Source: Bacillota bacterium (GTDB lineage: Bacteria; Bacillota; Sulfobacillia; JACIYH01). From it: 64,000 nucleotides of DNA. Each line of letters begins with the position of its first letter. The first letter of the stretch is position 1. The stretch spans positions 1-64,000 of the forward strand of contig JASEFA010000009.1 of assembly GCA_030019365.1 (NCBI GenBank), written 5' to 3'. Below the pieces are notes generated by a model. It saw only the letters and a list, made by a program, of their open reading frames with translations, ran no database searches and was not told where the DNA came from. Shown piece after piece: positions 16,182-24,987 of the stretch. A program made the translations under genes and the position numbers.

Positions 16182-17801
16182 TTAGGGGGATTGCCACCAC
16201 CAGTCGTGGACGTTCCAGCACCAGCCGTAGGGCGACGCCACCGGACCCGTCAGCCCCGGTCTCACGGCCAGGAACACCCTCTCCGTCCACAAAGGCAAGA
16301 GGGGCACCTCCCGGCACACCAGGTCCGTCACCTGCTGGACCAGGGATTTCCTCGTGGCGGGGTCCAGCTCCTGCCGCAGCCGGTCGAGGAGCGCATCCAG
16401 GGCGGGCTGGCGGTAGGTGAACACGTTCCCACCCCTCCCTCCCGCGGGAATCTGCCCCGAATGCAGGAGGGGGGTAAGGTCTGGATTGGCGGGGAAGGGT
16501 TCGGGGATCAGTGCCAGGTCGTATTCGAAGGGCGGAAGCAGCCGGGCCACGAAAGCGTCCGGGTCTTCCTCCCGCACCGTGGCGCGTACGCCCACCGTCC
16601 CCATATACGCAGAGACGAGCCGGGCGGCCCGAGCCCGCAGGGGATCGTCTCGTGGCACCATCAGGTCGAGAGAAGGGGGTTCCCCCAGCTTCTGGACCAG
16701 CCTGCCGGCCGCACCCGGGTCGTACGTCCCCCACGCCACCTCGGGGGGATATGCCCAGGAGATGAGCGGCAGGGGGTGGGGGACCTCACGCACGCCCAGG
16801 GTTGACGCGAGCGTAGGGCGGTCGATGGCGTGGACAATAGCCCGGCGCAGGTCGGCCGGGACGCGCTGGCAGTTGAAAGCCAGGGCTATGTAGAAAGACT
16901 GATGGGTCTCGATCACCCGCCATCCCGCGGCCCGCGCTCGCTCCGCATCGCCGGGGAGCACGGGCCCGAAATCGACTTCTCCGCGCAGGACAGCGCGGCT
17001 GGCCTCCGCCAGGGAGGGATAGATGCGCACCACCAGACCGTCGAGATGAGGCCGCCCCCGGTGATACCGGAGGTGGGGGAGCAAGGCTATCTCCCGCGGC
17101 TCCCCGCCTGGCGACGCCGTCCCCCCTTGCCCTGGCTCCAGGCGGAAGGGACCCGTTCCCACCGGCTGGTGGGCTGCACCCGCCCCGTCGGTCAGCAGGT
17201 GGGCAGGCAGGATGGGCACCGTAGCCAGCCAGTAAGGGAAGCCGGCGTCGGGATGGCTCAGGAAGAATCGCACCGTGCGGCTGTCCACCCTCTGCCAGGT
17301 GAGCCCGGGAAGGGGATCCCGATGAGAACGGAGGGTGAACAGCACGTCATCGGACGTCACCTGTTGCCCATCGTGCCACACGGCATCGGGGCGAATCCGC
17401 ACCGTCCAGTAGGCGCCGCCCCGTCCTCCCGCCCAGCCCACCGCCAGATCGGGGAACACCTCCCCCCGGCCGTCCACGCCCGCCAGGGCAGAGAAGAGCA
17501 ACCCCGCCATGATTCGCTCCGCCGGGGTGCGCGCCTCCCGGGGATCCAGGGATGCCACTTCGCCCGGCAGGGCCACCCGCACTGTTCCTCCCTGCCGCAC
17601 CTGGGTGGTGGGCACGCTGGCGCGCGGTTGCCGCCGGCATCCCCCCGCCCCCACTCCCGGGAGCACGAGCAGCAGCGCGAGCAGCACCACGTACAATGAC
17701 ACTGCGGCCCGGCCGCCGGCGCCCGCCGGCGCCAGCATCCCCTGCCGGCCTCCCCCGCCGCCGGGCGGTCCCGGGCGGGCTTGAGGATCGAACCTCTCCA
17801 C
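16182..17801 (-). CDS. Family 5 extracellular solute-binding lipoprotein (peptide/nickel type), orphan
   Basis: 539 residues from the GTG at 17801 (GGGAGG 6 bases upstream). N-terminal hydrophobic segment followed by a Cys (AGGC, about residue 55), consistent with a lipoprotein signal preceded by a long Gly-rich stretch. The body matches SBP_bac_5 proteins such as OppA/DppA/NikA (DPREARTPAERI, GTGPFRLE, ALAFNCQR). No permease or ATPase genes are adjacent, so it must borrow a transporter encoded elsewhere or act in sensing. It sits between mutM and coaE, apparently as an insertion into the conserved order. Confidence 0.85.
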   Translation of the reverse strand: MERFDPQARPGPPGGGGGRQGMLAPAGAGGRAAVSLYVVLLALLLVLPGVGAGGCRRQPRASVPTTQVRQGGTVRVALPGEVASLDPREARTPAERIMAGLLFSALAGVDGRGEVFPDLAVGWAGGRGGAYWTVRIRPDAVWHDGQQVTSDDVLFTLRSHRDPLPGLTWQRVDSRTVRFFLSHPDAGFPYWLATVPILPAHLLTDGAGAAHQPVGTGPFRLEPGQGGTASPGGEPREIALLPHLRYHRGRPHLDGLVVRIYPSLAEASRAVLRGEVDFGPVLPGDAERARAAGWRVIETHQSFYIALAFNCQRVPADLRRAIVHAIDRPTLASTLGVREVPHPLPLISWAYPPEVAWGTYDPGAAGRLVQKLGEPPSLDLMVPRDDPLRARAARLVSAYMGTVGVRATVREEDPDAFVARLLPPFEYDLALIPEPFPANPDLTPLLHSGQIPAGGRGGNVFTYRQPALDALLDRLRQELDPATRKSLVQQVTDLVCREVPLLPLWTERVFLAVRPGLTGPVASPYGWCWNVHDWWWQSP

Positions 17802-17817
17802 GTGATTCCTCCCGGCC

Positions 17818-18633
17818 CTATCTTTGGCAGCGGGGGCAAAAGCATGTGCTGCGACCGCCCAGCCGCTGCCTGGCCACCGGTGCGCCGCAGCGCGGGCAGG
17901 GCTCCCCTTCCCTCCCGTACACCCGCAGCCGGAACACGAATTCACCGGGCTGGCCATCGCCGTCCCGGTAGTCGGAAAAGGTGGTTCCCCGGGCGCTGAT
18001 GGCCTCCGCGAGTACCTCTTGCAGGGCATCCCTCAGGGCCCCCACCTCGGCCCGGCTCAGTTCCCCGGCCGGGCGCAGGGGATGCACCCCGGCGCGGTGC
18101 AGGGCCTCATCCGCGTATATATTCCCGACCCCGGCCAGTATGTGCTGGTCGAGCAACACCGCCTTCACCGGGGCCCTGCGCCCGGAAAGCATGCCGGCGA
18201 GCACCGTGGCCGTGAAATCCCCGTCCAGCGGCTCCGGCCCCAACCGCAACCGGGGATGGGCATCCACGGCATCGGCCGCCAGCAGCTCCAGGTAACCGAA
18301 GCGGCGCTGATCCTGGTAGTACAGGTCCCCCCGGTCCAGGGAGAACACGGCGTGGACGTGCCGGCCAGGGCCCGGTTCCCCGGGCGGCACGAAGATGAGC
18401 CGGCCCGTCATCCCCAGGTGCGTGTGCAGCACCATCGGCCGCGCGTCGCCCAGGAAGATCAAGAGATGCTTGCCGCGCCTGTCCAGGGCGGTGATGCGCT
18501 GGCCGGCCGCGGCGCCGGGCTCCTCACCCCGCCACACCGAAGGAGTGAGCAGATCCACCCGCCCCACCACCTGCCCGAGCAGGTGGGGCTCGAGGGTGCG
18601 CCGGATGGTTTCCACCTCGGGCAACTCCGGCAT
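17818..18633 (-). CDS. mutM: Formamidopyrimidine-DNA glycosylase (Fpg)
   Basis: 271 residues beginning PELPEVETIRR, with the catalytic N-terminal Pro and the Glu next to it, a conserved Lys-containing GKHLL segment, the H2TH region and a C-terminal zinc finger (CPRC...CFCPRCQ). It removes 8-oxoguanine and formamidopyrimidines and nicks the abasic site. Starts 4 bp after the polA stop, giving the Bacillota polA-mutM pair. Confidence 0.96.
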   Translation of the reverse strand: MPELPEVETIRRTLEPHLLGQVVGRVDLLTPSVWRGEEPGAAAGQRITALDRRGKHLLIFLGDARPMVLHTHLGMTGRLIFVPPGEPGPGRHVHAVFSLDRGDLYYQDQRRFGYLELLAADAVDAHPRLRLGPEPLDGDFTATVLAGMLSGRRAPVKAVLLDQHILAGVGNIYADEALHRAGVHPLRPAGELSRAEVGALRDALQEVLAEAISARGTTFSDYRDGDGQPGEFVFRLRVYGREGEPCPRCGAPVARQRLGGRSTCFCPRCQR

Positions 18634-18637
18634 GGCG

Positions 18638-21499
18638 TCACAGGGGCGAGAGGTCGTACCAGGTGGGACCCGCGCTCAGATCCACCACCAGAGGCACGGC
18701 CAGATCCATCACCTTTTCCATACACGACCGCACCAGGCGGGCAGCATCGTCCAGCTCCTGCCGGGGAGCCTCCAGGATGAGCTCGTCGTGGACCTGCAGG
18801 ATGATGCGCGCGCGCATGCCCCGCCTGCTGAGTTCCCGGTGCAGGTTGACCATGGCCAGCTTGATGATGTCGGCCGCGCTCCCCTGCAGGGGGGTATTGA
18901 TGGCGGTACGCTCGGCGAACCCCCGCTCCTGGGGATTGCGACTCAGTATGGTGGGCAGCTGCCGCCGCCGTCCCATCAGGGTGGTGACGAATCCCTGCGT
19001 GCGCGCCGTCCCGAGCACCTCGTCGATCCACCTGCGCACCCCGGGGTAGCGCAGGAAGTAGCTGGTGATGTACTCCCGTGCTTCCCCGCGACCGATGCCC
19101 AGCTGCTGGGCCAGGCCAAAGTCACTGATCCCGTATACGATCCCGAAGTTGACCGCCTTCGCCCGGGACCGCATCTCGGCGGTGACTCCGTCCAGAGGGA
19201 CCCCGAAAACCTCCGAGGCGGTACGCCGGTGGATGTCCTCCCCGTTCCGGAACGCCTCCACCAGGCCGGGGTCACCGGACACGTGGGCGAGGAGCCGCAG
19301 CTCGATCTGGGAGTAGTCGCCCGAAAGGAGAAGCCAGCCCTCCTCGGGGACGAACACCTGGCGGATGCGGCGGCCCAGCTCGTCCCGCACCGGGATGTTC
19401 TGCAGGTTGGGATCGTTGGAGGAAAGCCGGCCAGTGGCCGTGACCACCTGGTTGAAGGTGGTGTGGACCCGTCCCGTGGCCGGGTTCACCAAAGCGGGCA
19501 TGCCGTCGAGGTAAGTCCCCTTGAGCTTCACCATGGTGCGGTGCTCCAGGATCTTCTCCACCACGGGGTGGACAGCGCGCAGCTCCTCCAGGGCCTCCGC
19601 GCTGGTGGAATACCCGGTCTTGGTACGGTGTTTGGCCGGCAACCCCAGTTTGTCGAAGAGGACCTCCTGCAACTGCTGGGTGGAGTTGATGTTGAACGTG
19701 CACCCCGCCAGGCGATGGACCTCCCGGGCCACGGCCTCGATGCGGCGCCCGAAGTCGTTGGCCAGCTCGCGCACGCGTTCGAGGTCCAGCCGCACACCCA
19801 CCCGCTCCATCTCAGCCAGCACAGGGAGCAGGGGCATCTCCACCTCGTCCATCAGGCGGCCGAGGCCGGCTGCTTCCAGCTCAGCTCGCAGGGGAGTGAT
19901 AACGTCCCGGCAGCAGGCAGCCTTTCCACCCAGAAGAGAGGCGGCAGTACGCACGTCCAGGGACCGGAATGAGGCTGCCTGTTTGCCCTTGCCCAGCACG
20001 TCCTCCCGCGACGGCACCTTCCGGCCCAGGAACTGGTGGGCAAGCTGCGTGACGGGGTACGCCGATCGCGTGGGATCGAGCAGGTAGGCGGCCAGCGCGG
20101 TGTCGAAGGTCATGCCCCGTGGACGGACGCCCTTCCCCAGCAACCAGACCAGGAGCGACTTCAGGTCGTGCCCGCTCTTGGGTACGGATTCGTCTGCCAG
20201 CAGCCCGGTCAACTGCCCCCTGATCTCGTCCCAGGACAGCCCCTGCCCGCCGGTCGCGAGGGGCACATACAGCACCCGGCCGGGCGCCGCCAGCGCCAGT
20301 CCCACCAGGCTGGCACGCACCGCCGGTGATCCCTCAAGGTGGGCGGCGACCCCCAGGGTCCCCCGCCTGCACGCCTCCAGGAAAGACGGCCAGACCTCTT
20401 CCAGTTCCCTGGCGGAGGCCACCGCCTCCGCCTCCGGCAGACCCTCGCCCATGGCGCCAACCACCGCTTCCCGCCCGCGGGAAAGGTCCTGTTCCGGCTC
20501 AACACCTCCCTGTCCGCCGGGCGCCGGCACGGCGCCTCCCGTCCCGGCGGGGACCGAGACAGTTCCTCCCCCCCCGGCGGGGATCGAGACAGTACCTCCC
20601 GCCCCGGCCGGCGAACCTTCCCGGTCCAGCACCTCGAGCAGTTTCTGCCAGACGCTGCGCAACTCGAGCCTCTGGAACAGCTCCTCCGCGCGCTCCAGGT
20701 CGGCCGGCCGCCAGCGGCAGGCCTCCAGGTCGACTTCCAGTGGCACATCCGCATCGATGGTGGCCAGCTTCCGCGAGAGCAGGGCCTGCTCCCGATGAGT
20801 GAGCAATGCCTCCCTCACCCGCCGGTTCTCCTCCACCTCGCCGGCGTGTTCCAGAACCGCATCCAGGCTGCCCCAGCGCCGGATGAGGCGATACGCGATC
20901 TTCTCGCCGATCCCTGGCACTCCGGGGATGTTGTCCGAGGCATCCCCCATCAGGCCCTTGACGTCGGGCACCTGGGCTGGGGTAATACCGAATTCCCGCT
21001 CCATGGCTTCCCGGTCATACCGTACCAGGTCGGTGATGCCGCGGCGGGTAAGAACCACGTGCACGTCTTCATCGACCAGCTGGAGGGCGTCGCGATCGCC
21101 GGTGACGATGAGCACCCCCAGCCCGGCGCGGCTACCCTCGCGGGCCAGCTTCCCCAGGATGTCGTCCGCTTCGTAACCCTCTTTCTCGAAGACGGGCACT
21201 CCCAGAGACAGGAGCACTTCTTTGAGGACGGGCACCTGCATCCGGAACTCCTCCGGACTCCCGGCCCGCTGGGCCTTGTACCCCTCGTACTCGACATGAC
21301 GGAAGGTGGGTTCGGCCCGGTCGAAGGCCACCGCCAGGTAGCCAGGCCGCTCCCCCTGGACCAGGCGCAGCATCATGGCCAGGAAGCCGTGGATGGCACT
21401 GGTGGGCACGCCGCCGGACGTCTTCAGGTCGGGCAGCGCCCAGAAGGCCCGGTGGGCCAGGCTGTTACCATCAATGAGGATCACGCGGTCCCGCGCCAC
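18638..21499 (-). CDS. polA: DNA polymerase I
   Basis: 953 residues from the GTG at 21499. The 5'-3' exonuclease/flap domain covers about 1-290 (ILIDGNSLAHRAF, DNIPGVPGIGEK). A Gly/Pro-rich linker with repeated short units is at about 295-345. The 3'-5' exonuclease-like domain (about 355-540) lacks the Asp-x-Glu metal pair (LGVAAHLEG), so proofreading is probably absent. The polymerase domain carries motif A SGDYSQIELR (about 727), motif B KAVNFGIVYG and motif C QVHDELILE. Roles are Okazaki fragment maturation and repair synthesis. Confidence 0.95.
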   Translation of the reverse strand: MARDRVILIDGNSLAHRAFWALPDLKTSGGVPTSAIHGFLAMMLRLVQGERPGYLAVAFDRAEPTFRHVEYEGYKAQRAGSPEEFRMQVPVLKEVLLSLGVPVFEKEGYEADDILGKLAREGSRAGLGVLIVTGDRDALQLVDEDVHVVLTRRGITDLVRYDREAMEREFGITPAQVPDVKGLMGDASDNIPGVPGIGEKIAYRLIRRWGSLDAVLEHAGEVEENRRVREALLTHREQALLSRKLATIDADVPLEVDLEACRWRPADLERAEELFQRLELRSVWQKLLEVLDREGSPAGAGGTVSIPAGGGGTVSVPAGTGGAVPAPGGQGGVEPEQDLSRGREAVVGAMGEGLPEAEAVASARELEEVWPSFLEACRRGTLGVAAHLEGSPAVRASLVGLALAAPGRVLYVPLATGGQGLSWDEIRGQLTGLLADESVPKSGHDLKSLLVWLLGKGVRPRGMTFDTALAAYLLDPTRSAYPVTQLAHQFLGRKVPSREDVLGKGKQAASFRSLDVRTAASLLGGKAACCRDVITPLRAELEAAGLGRLMDEVEMPLLPVLAEMERVGVRLDLERVRELANDFGRRIEAVAREVHRLAGCTFNINSTQQLQEVLFDKLGLPAKHRTKTGYSTSAEALEELRAVHPVVEKILEHRTMVKLKGTYLDGMPALVNPATGRVHTTFNQVVTATGRLSSNDPNLQNIPVRDELGRRIRQVFVPEEGWLLLSGDYSQIELRLLAHVSGDPGLVEAFRNGEDIHRRTASEVFGVPLDGVTAEMRSRAKAVNFGIVYGISDFGLAQQLGIGRGEAREYITSYFLRYPGVRRWIDEVLGTARTQGFVTTLMGRRRQLPTILSRNPQERGFAERTAINTPLQGSAADIIKLAMVNLHRELSRRGMRARIILQVHDELILEAPRQELDDAARLVRSCMEKVMDLAVPLVVDLSAGPTWYDLSPL

Positions 21500-21589
21500 C
21501 GCTCCCGCCCCCCATGCACAGTAATAACCGCCACATCTCCCACCCCCGATGTGCACCACGTACGCCCCTTACACTATACCACCAAATAG

Positions 21590-21616
21590 AAAAGGCCGGG
21601 TGCGATACACCCGGCC
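21590..21616 (-). terminator. Intrinsic terminator after the DUF4349/anti-sigma gene
   Basis: GGCCGGGTG and CACCCGGCC form a perfect 9-bp stem (21616-21608 with 21602-21594) with a 5-base loop, followed on the minus strand by TTTTC (21593-21589). It lies just after the end at 21635 and before polA, separating the two transcription units. Confidence 0.9.
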
Positions 21617-21634
21617 CCGCATATGCCGGAAATG

Positions 21635-22897
21635 TTAACGGTGCCAGCGTCCGTGCCCGAAGCGGGCATACACCAGCCAGGCCAGGCCGCCCAGCAACAG
21701 CACCGGGAATGCCTGGGCTACGTATACGATTGCCTCCTGTCCCAGCCTCTCCATCGCCTGCACCGTCCCCACGAAGGCCACCTGCGCCCTCTGCCAGGGA
21801 CCCAGGGTGGCCACCATACCTGCCTCGCGGAGGACCACCTGCAAGGCGGCCATGTTCTGGTCCTCCTGCAGATACTTCATCCGCGACTCCAGCGATTCAA
21901 TGTCGGCCTGCAACCGGTATACCTCGTACTGGATGCGCAGCACCTCGTCGATGTTGCGCGCGTTGGCCAGCAGGTCATTGAGGGCCTTCTCCTGCACCCG
22001 CATGATGCGCAGGCGGGCCTCTGCGTCCACCCAATCCTGGGTGAGGCTGCGGGTGGTCACCTTCTCTCCCAGCACCCGGCCCAGATCGCGGGCCTTGGCC
22101 ATGACCCCGCTCAGGGAGCCACCCGGGACCCGCACCACCACCACGGCCTGGCGCCTGCCGTCCTGCGACGTCACCGTGGAGTCCTGCAGGTAGCCGGCCG
22201 CCTCCTCGGCCAGGGAGGTGAGGCGTGACACGGCCTGGTCGATGTCCACCACCTGCAGATCCATCTCGCCCTGCAGGGCGGCCTGCATCCCCTGTACCTG
22301 GCCGGCCGCCACCCAGGCACCGCCTCCCGCGGACTGGGGCCGCACATCGGGAGCCACGGCCGGACCGGTGACCTGGCTCAGCCCGGCGCTGCGATCGCTA
22401 CTGGCCACCTCGGTCCCGGTGAGGACGCGATCCTGCGCTCCTTGATCCCATTGGGGGGAAGACGCACGGCCGAGGTCACCAGACAACAGCGAGGGCGCCA
22501 GGAAGGGGTTGGCCGCCGGCATCCACCAGCCCCGACCCAGGCCGGCCAGCGTCACCAGGCTGGACCCCAGGAACACCACCAGACATGCCACTGCCAGGGC
22601 ACGCGCCCAGGCGGGAGGGAAGGAAACCGGACCGGGCAAAAGGCGCCCCAGTCTGGGTGCCAGCACCAGCCGCCACGACCGTCGCGTCAAGCTGTCGTGC
22701 AGGCTCTCCCCGAATCCCGCGGGAAGGGGCTCTTCGGGCAACGCTCCCAGGGCGTCCACCAGCGCCTGCAGCTCTGCAAGTTCGCACCGGCATTCCTCGC
22801 ACTGGTCCAGGTGCTCCTCGAGATCTGCCCGCTCCGCCGCCGGGAGTTCCCCATCTACGCACAGGGACAGGAGTTCACGCGCCTGCTGGCAGTTCAA
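21635..22897 (-). CDS. Zinc-finger anti-sigma factor with DUF4349 domain
   Basis: 420 residues. The N-terminus is a zf-HC2 anti-sigma domain (HLDQCEEC, His29/Cys33/Cys36). A membrane span at about 96-116, a Ser/Gly-rich region, and a DUF4349-like extracytoplasmic domain (about 205-390) with a coiled coil around the YEVYRLQADIESLESR segment follow, then a second membrane span near the C-terminus. The TTG start overlaps the stop of the sigma factor gene (TTGA), so the two are made together. It probably holds the sigma factor at the membrane and releases it on an envelope signal; the signal is unknown. Confidence 0.85.
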   Translation of the reverse strand: MNCQQARELLSLCVDGELPAAERADLEEHLDQCEECRCELAELQALVDALGALPEEPLPAGFGESLHDSLTRRSWRLVLAPRLGRLLPGPVSFPPAWARALAVACLVVFLGSSLVTLAGLGRGWWMPAANPFLAPSLLSGDLGRASSPQWDQGAQDRVLTGTEVASSDRSAGLSQVTGPAVAPDVRPQSAGGGAWVAAGQVQGMQAALQGEMDLQVVDIDQAVSRLTSLAEEAAGYLQDSTVTSQDGRRQAVVVVRVPGGSLSGVMAKARDLGRVLGEKVTTRSLTQDWVDAEARLRIMRVQEKALNDLLANARNIDEVLRIQYEVYRLQADIESLESRMKYLQEDQNMAALQVVLREAGMVATLGPWQRAQVAFVGTVQAMERLGQEAIVYVAQAFPVLLLGGLAWLVYARFGHGRWHR

Positions 22898-23529
22898 CGA
22901 CCGGGCCTCCCTCTGTCACTTCTGACGTTCGGGCCCGAAAAAAGTTCCTGGGAGGCAAACCTTGCCTTCAGGGCGCTGCGGGCCCGGTTCAGGCGCGATT
23001 TGACCGTGCCCAGAGATATGTCCAGCGCTTCGGCGATCTCTTCGTAAGCGAGACCCTCGATATCCCGCAACACCAGCACGGCGCGGAACTCCGGGCTGAG
23101 GGACCGTATCCCCTCCCAGATGACCTCACGCACTTCCCGGCCTTCCGCCTCTTCCACAGGATCGCCCGCCGTGGAAACGAGTTGCCGCGGGGTCTTCTCC
23201 CCTTCCGCCGAGGCCAGGGGTTCGTCGAGAGACACGGCCGGATGGCGGCGACGGCGCCTGGCCTCGTCGCGGCACACATTGAAGGTGATGCGATACAGCC
23301 ATGTGGAGAAGGCACACTCCCCGCGGAAATCCCGCAGGCTGACGAATGCGCGCAGCAGCGCCTCCTGGGCCAGGTCACTGGCGTCTTCGGGATTGCGGCT
23401 GAGGCGGAGGGCAAGGTTGTAGACCTTCTGCATGTATGGCGCGATTAACTCTTCGAAGGCCTCCACGTTGCCGCGCCTGCACCGCTCAAGGAGGCCTTCG
23501 GCATAGCTGTCCAGAGGGACCCCCTCCAT
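22894..23529 (-). CDS. ECF-type RNA polymerase sigma factor (SigW-like)
   Basis: 211 residues with region 2 (DLAQEALLRAFVSL, FRGECAFSTWLYRI) and region 4 (LSPEFRAVLVLRDIEGLAYEEIAEAL, here in pieces SPEFRAVL and YEEIAEALDIS), joined by an acidic linker. ATG at 23529, 16 bp after the L,D-transpeptidase gene and coupled to the downstream anti-sigma gene. Sequence resembles the SigW group that handles envelope stress. A cell-wall enzyme immediately upstream fits that role. Confidence 0.92.
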   Translation of the reverse strand: MEGVPLDSYAEGLLERCRRGNVEAFEELIAPYMQKVYNLALRLSRNPEDASDLAQEALLRAFVSLRDFRGECAFSTWLYRITFNVCRDEARRRRRHPAVSLDEPLASAEGEKTPRQLVSTAGDPVEEAEGREVREVIWEGIRSLSPEFRAVLVLRDIEGLAYEEIAEALDISLGTVKSRLNRARSALKARFASQELFSGPNVRSDRGRPGR

Positions 23530-23545
23530 TCAAAGGGCCAGAAAC

Positions 23546-24343
23546 CTAGTTCGACACCTCATGCCCAACTCCTTTCCCTCCCAGCCAGGAACCTTCGTCC
23601 AGCAGGCGCACAACCGGTTCCTCGCGGGCCGGGGCGGCCGCCCATACGAGAACCGGACCTTCTTCCACCCAGGCGAAGGCATCCTCACCCAGGGGCAGCG
23701 CCTCTTCGGGCCAGGGGCAGAGGCTCGCCACCCGCTGGGGAGCCGGCCTCATGCGGCCATACGGGTCCGGCCACACCATCAGCGCCGTCCCCCAGCTGGC
23801 AGGATCGGCCACCAACCTCTCATACACTATTCGCACCGGCACTCCCTGATATGCCCACCGCCAGAGCAGGGCCACGTCGCTCTCTGACAGCCTGATACAT
23901 CCGCGGGAAACCGCGTGACCGATGGACGCCGGCGCGTTGGTGCCGTGGAGGCCGTAACCGGGCAGGCTCAGGGCCAGGAAGCGCGAGCCCAGGGGGTTAT
24001 CCGGTCCGGGCGGTACCGGAGGACCCCCCTCGGGAGGATACCAGGTGGGACGCATGCGCCTGGCCACCACCCGATAGATGCCCGTGGGAGTGGGCTGCGA
24101 TGGCTTCCCTATCGCCACCTGGTAGCAACCGCGCAGCAGCCCGTCCCTCCACACCTGGAGGCGCATGGCGGGCAGATTCAGCATGAGGAAGTCACGAGGG
24201 AACTCCCCCACCCCCCCAGGGTGCGGCATCGTACCCGCCACCGCCTGCGCCTCCTCGCACGCAACCGCGGTGCCACCACCAGAGCCGCACACGCCAGCCA
24301 GCAGTACTCCAAGCAGGGTCAGGACGACCCGACGTAGCCACAC
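23546..24343 (-). CDS. L,D-transpeptidase (YkuD domain), secreted
   Basis: 265 residues: signal peptide (about 1-28), then a YkuD catalytic domain with HGTNAP...SRGCIRL (about 134-153), giving the catalytic Cys and His. A C-terminal extension of about 70 residues has no recognised domain. It forms 3-3 crosslinks in peptidoglycan or anchors proteins. GTG start at 24343 lacks a clear ribosome site. It lies just upstream of the sigma/anti-sigma pair, suggesting a shared envelope function. Confidence 0.88.
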   Translation of the reverse strand: MWLRRVVLTLLGVLLAGVCGSGGGTAVACEEAQAVAGTMPHPGGVGEFPRDFLMLNLPAMRLQVWRDGLLRGCYQVAIGKPSQPTPTGIYRVVARRMRPTWYPPEGGPPVPPGPDNPLGSRFLALSLPGYGLHGTNAPASIGHAVSRGCIRLSESDVALLWRWAYQGVPVRIVYERLVADPASWGTALMVWPDPYGRMRPAPQRVASLCPWPEEALPLGEDAFAWVEEGPVLVWAAAPAREEPVVRLLDEGSWLGGKGVGHEVSN

Positions 24344-24472
24344 GAGTGCCAGGGAGGATCACATCCCGCCCTAGCACTCTATGCGCGCTAACGCCGCCTC
24401 TTCTCCTCCGGCGGACGCCGTGCCCGGCACTTGCTCAACTGGCGTCGCACAAAACGCACCGTTACAATGGAG

Positions 24473-24501
24473 TTGCAGGGGCACGAACGGTTTGCTAAGA
24501 T
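24473..24501 (+). promoter_or_regulatory. Promoter of tRNA-Leu
   Basis: TTGCAG (24473-24478), a 17-base spacer and TAAGAT (24496-24501), 8 bases before the first base of the tRNA. Position and spacing fit a sigma-A promoter for this single tRNA gene. Confidence 0.75.
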
Positions 24502-24509
24502 AGGCTTGG

Positions 24510-24597
24510 GCCGGAGTGCTGGAACAGGCAGACGGGTCCGCCTCAAAAGCGGATGGGGTTAATCCCCGTGTGGGTTCGATTCCCACCTCCGGCACCA
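24510..24597 (+). tRNA. tRNA-Leu (anticodon CAA)
   Basis: 88 bases with CCA encoded. The acceptor arm GCCGGAG (24510-24516) pairs with CTCCGGC (24587-24593). The anticodon stem CCGC/GCGG encloses the loop CTCAAAA, so the anticodon is CAA (reads UUG). The long variable arm (GGGG/CCCC) is typical of class II leucine tRNA, and the T-loop is TTCGATT. The palindrome-rich block that follows makes this tRNA a possible integration target, though no att duplication was found by eye. Confidence 0.97.
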
Positions 24598-24724
24598 GTA
24601 CTCCCCTTCCGGGACATCGACATTGCGGTCTGGATTGACCCGCCTGTGGGCCCACATGCGCCAGTTCCTGCACGGCATCTTGCACGCCTGATCACATGTT
24701 GCAGGCCTGTGCATCACTTAAGTA

Positions 24725-24748
24725 CCGGTCACCCTTCCGTATGACCGG
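24725..24748. repeat. Perfect 7-bp inverted repeat (CCGGTCA/TGACCGG)
   Basis: CCGGTCA (24725-24731) and TGACCGG (24742-24748) are separated by 10 bases. The GTCA/TGAC core is the same as in the neighbouring 22-bp dyads, but with a wider centre, so it may be a diverged member. Confidence 0.7.
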
Positions 24749-24755
24749 AGGCCCA

Positions 24756-24809
24756 CACCGTCACCCAGTTGACAGTATCGGCCCCCACACGGTCAGCTGA
24801 GTGACACTG
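24756..24809 (+). repeat. Paired 22-bp dyad, locus 1 pair A
   Basis: Two copies of CACnGTCA-N6-TGACnGTG-like dyads at 24756-24777 and 24788-24809, 32 bp apart start to start, with the 10-bp spacer tcggccccca. The right arms deviate slightly (TGACAGTA and TGACACTG). Confidence 0.88.
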
Positions 24810-24842
24810 ATGCCCCCCGGCACCTCGCCAAGGGGGAATGCT

Positions 24843-24865
24843 GGTCACATAACTGGCAAGTGACC
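24843..24865. repeat. GGTCAC/GTGACC inverted repeat
   Basis: GGTCAC (24843-24848) and GTGACC (24860-24865) with an 11-base centre, lying between the two dyad pairs. It shares the GTCA half-site but not the spacing of the family. Confidence 0.6.
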
Positions 24866-24879
24866 GCACTTATGGTAAC

Positions 24880-24898
24880 GGTCCGGAGCGACCGGACC
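24880..24898. repeat. Perfect hairpin GGTCCGG/CCGGACC
   Basis: A 7-bp perfect stem with a 5-base loop (agcga), between the dyad pairs. It lacks a following T-run. Confidence 0.65.
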
Positions 24899-24933
24899 CG
24901 GGCGAGGTCGAGGACTGGCGGGGGAGAACTCCA

Positions 24934-24987
24934 CACGGTCAGCTCACTGACAGTGAAAGGCCCCGCACGGTCAACTGGCTGACGGTG
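24934..24987 (+). repeat. Paired 22-bp dyad, locus 1 pair B
   Basis: Copies at 24934-24955 (CACGGTCA...TGACAGTG) and 24966-24987 (CACGGTCA...TGACGGTG), again exactly 32 bp apart, with the spacer aaaggccccg. These are the two most symmetrical members on this side. Confidence 0.92.

Noticed and set aside
24510-24987. tRNA-Leu and the palindromes as the attachment site of an integrated element spanning 24.5-53.8 kb
   Set aside because: The interval holds housekeeping genes (pyk, pfkA, dnaE, murD, argS, nrdJ), no integrase was seen, and no copy of the tRNA 3' end was found at the second locus by eye.
24756-24987. Dyads as transcription terminators
   Set aside because: No T-runs follow them on either strand, and each dyad has a 6-base centre with short arms that would make weak hairpins.
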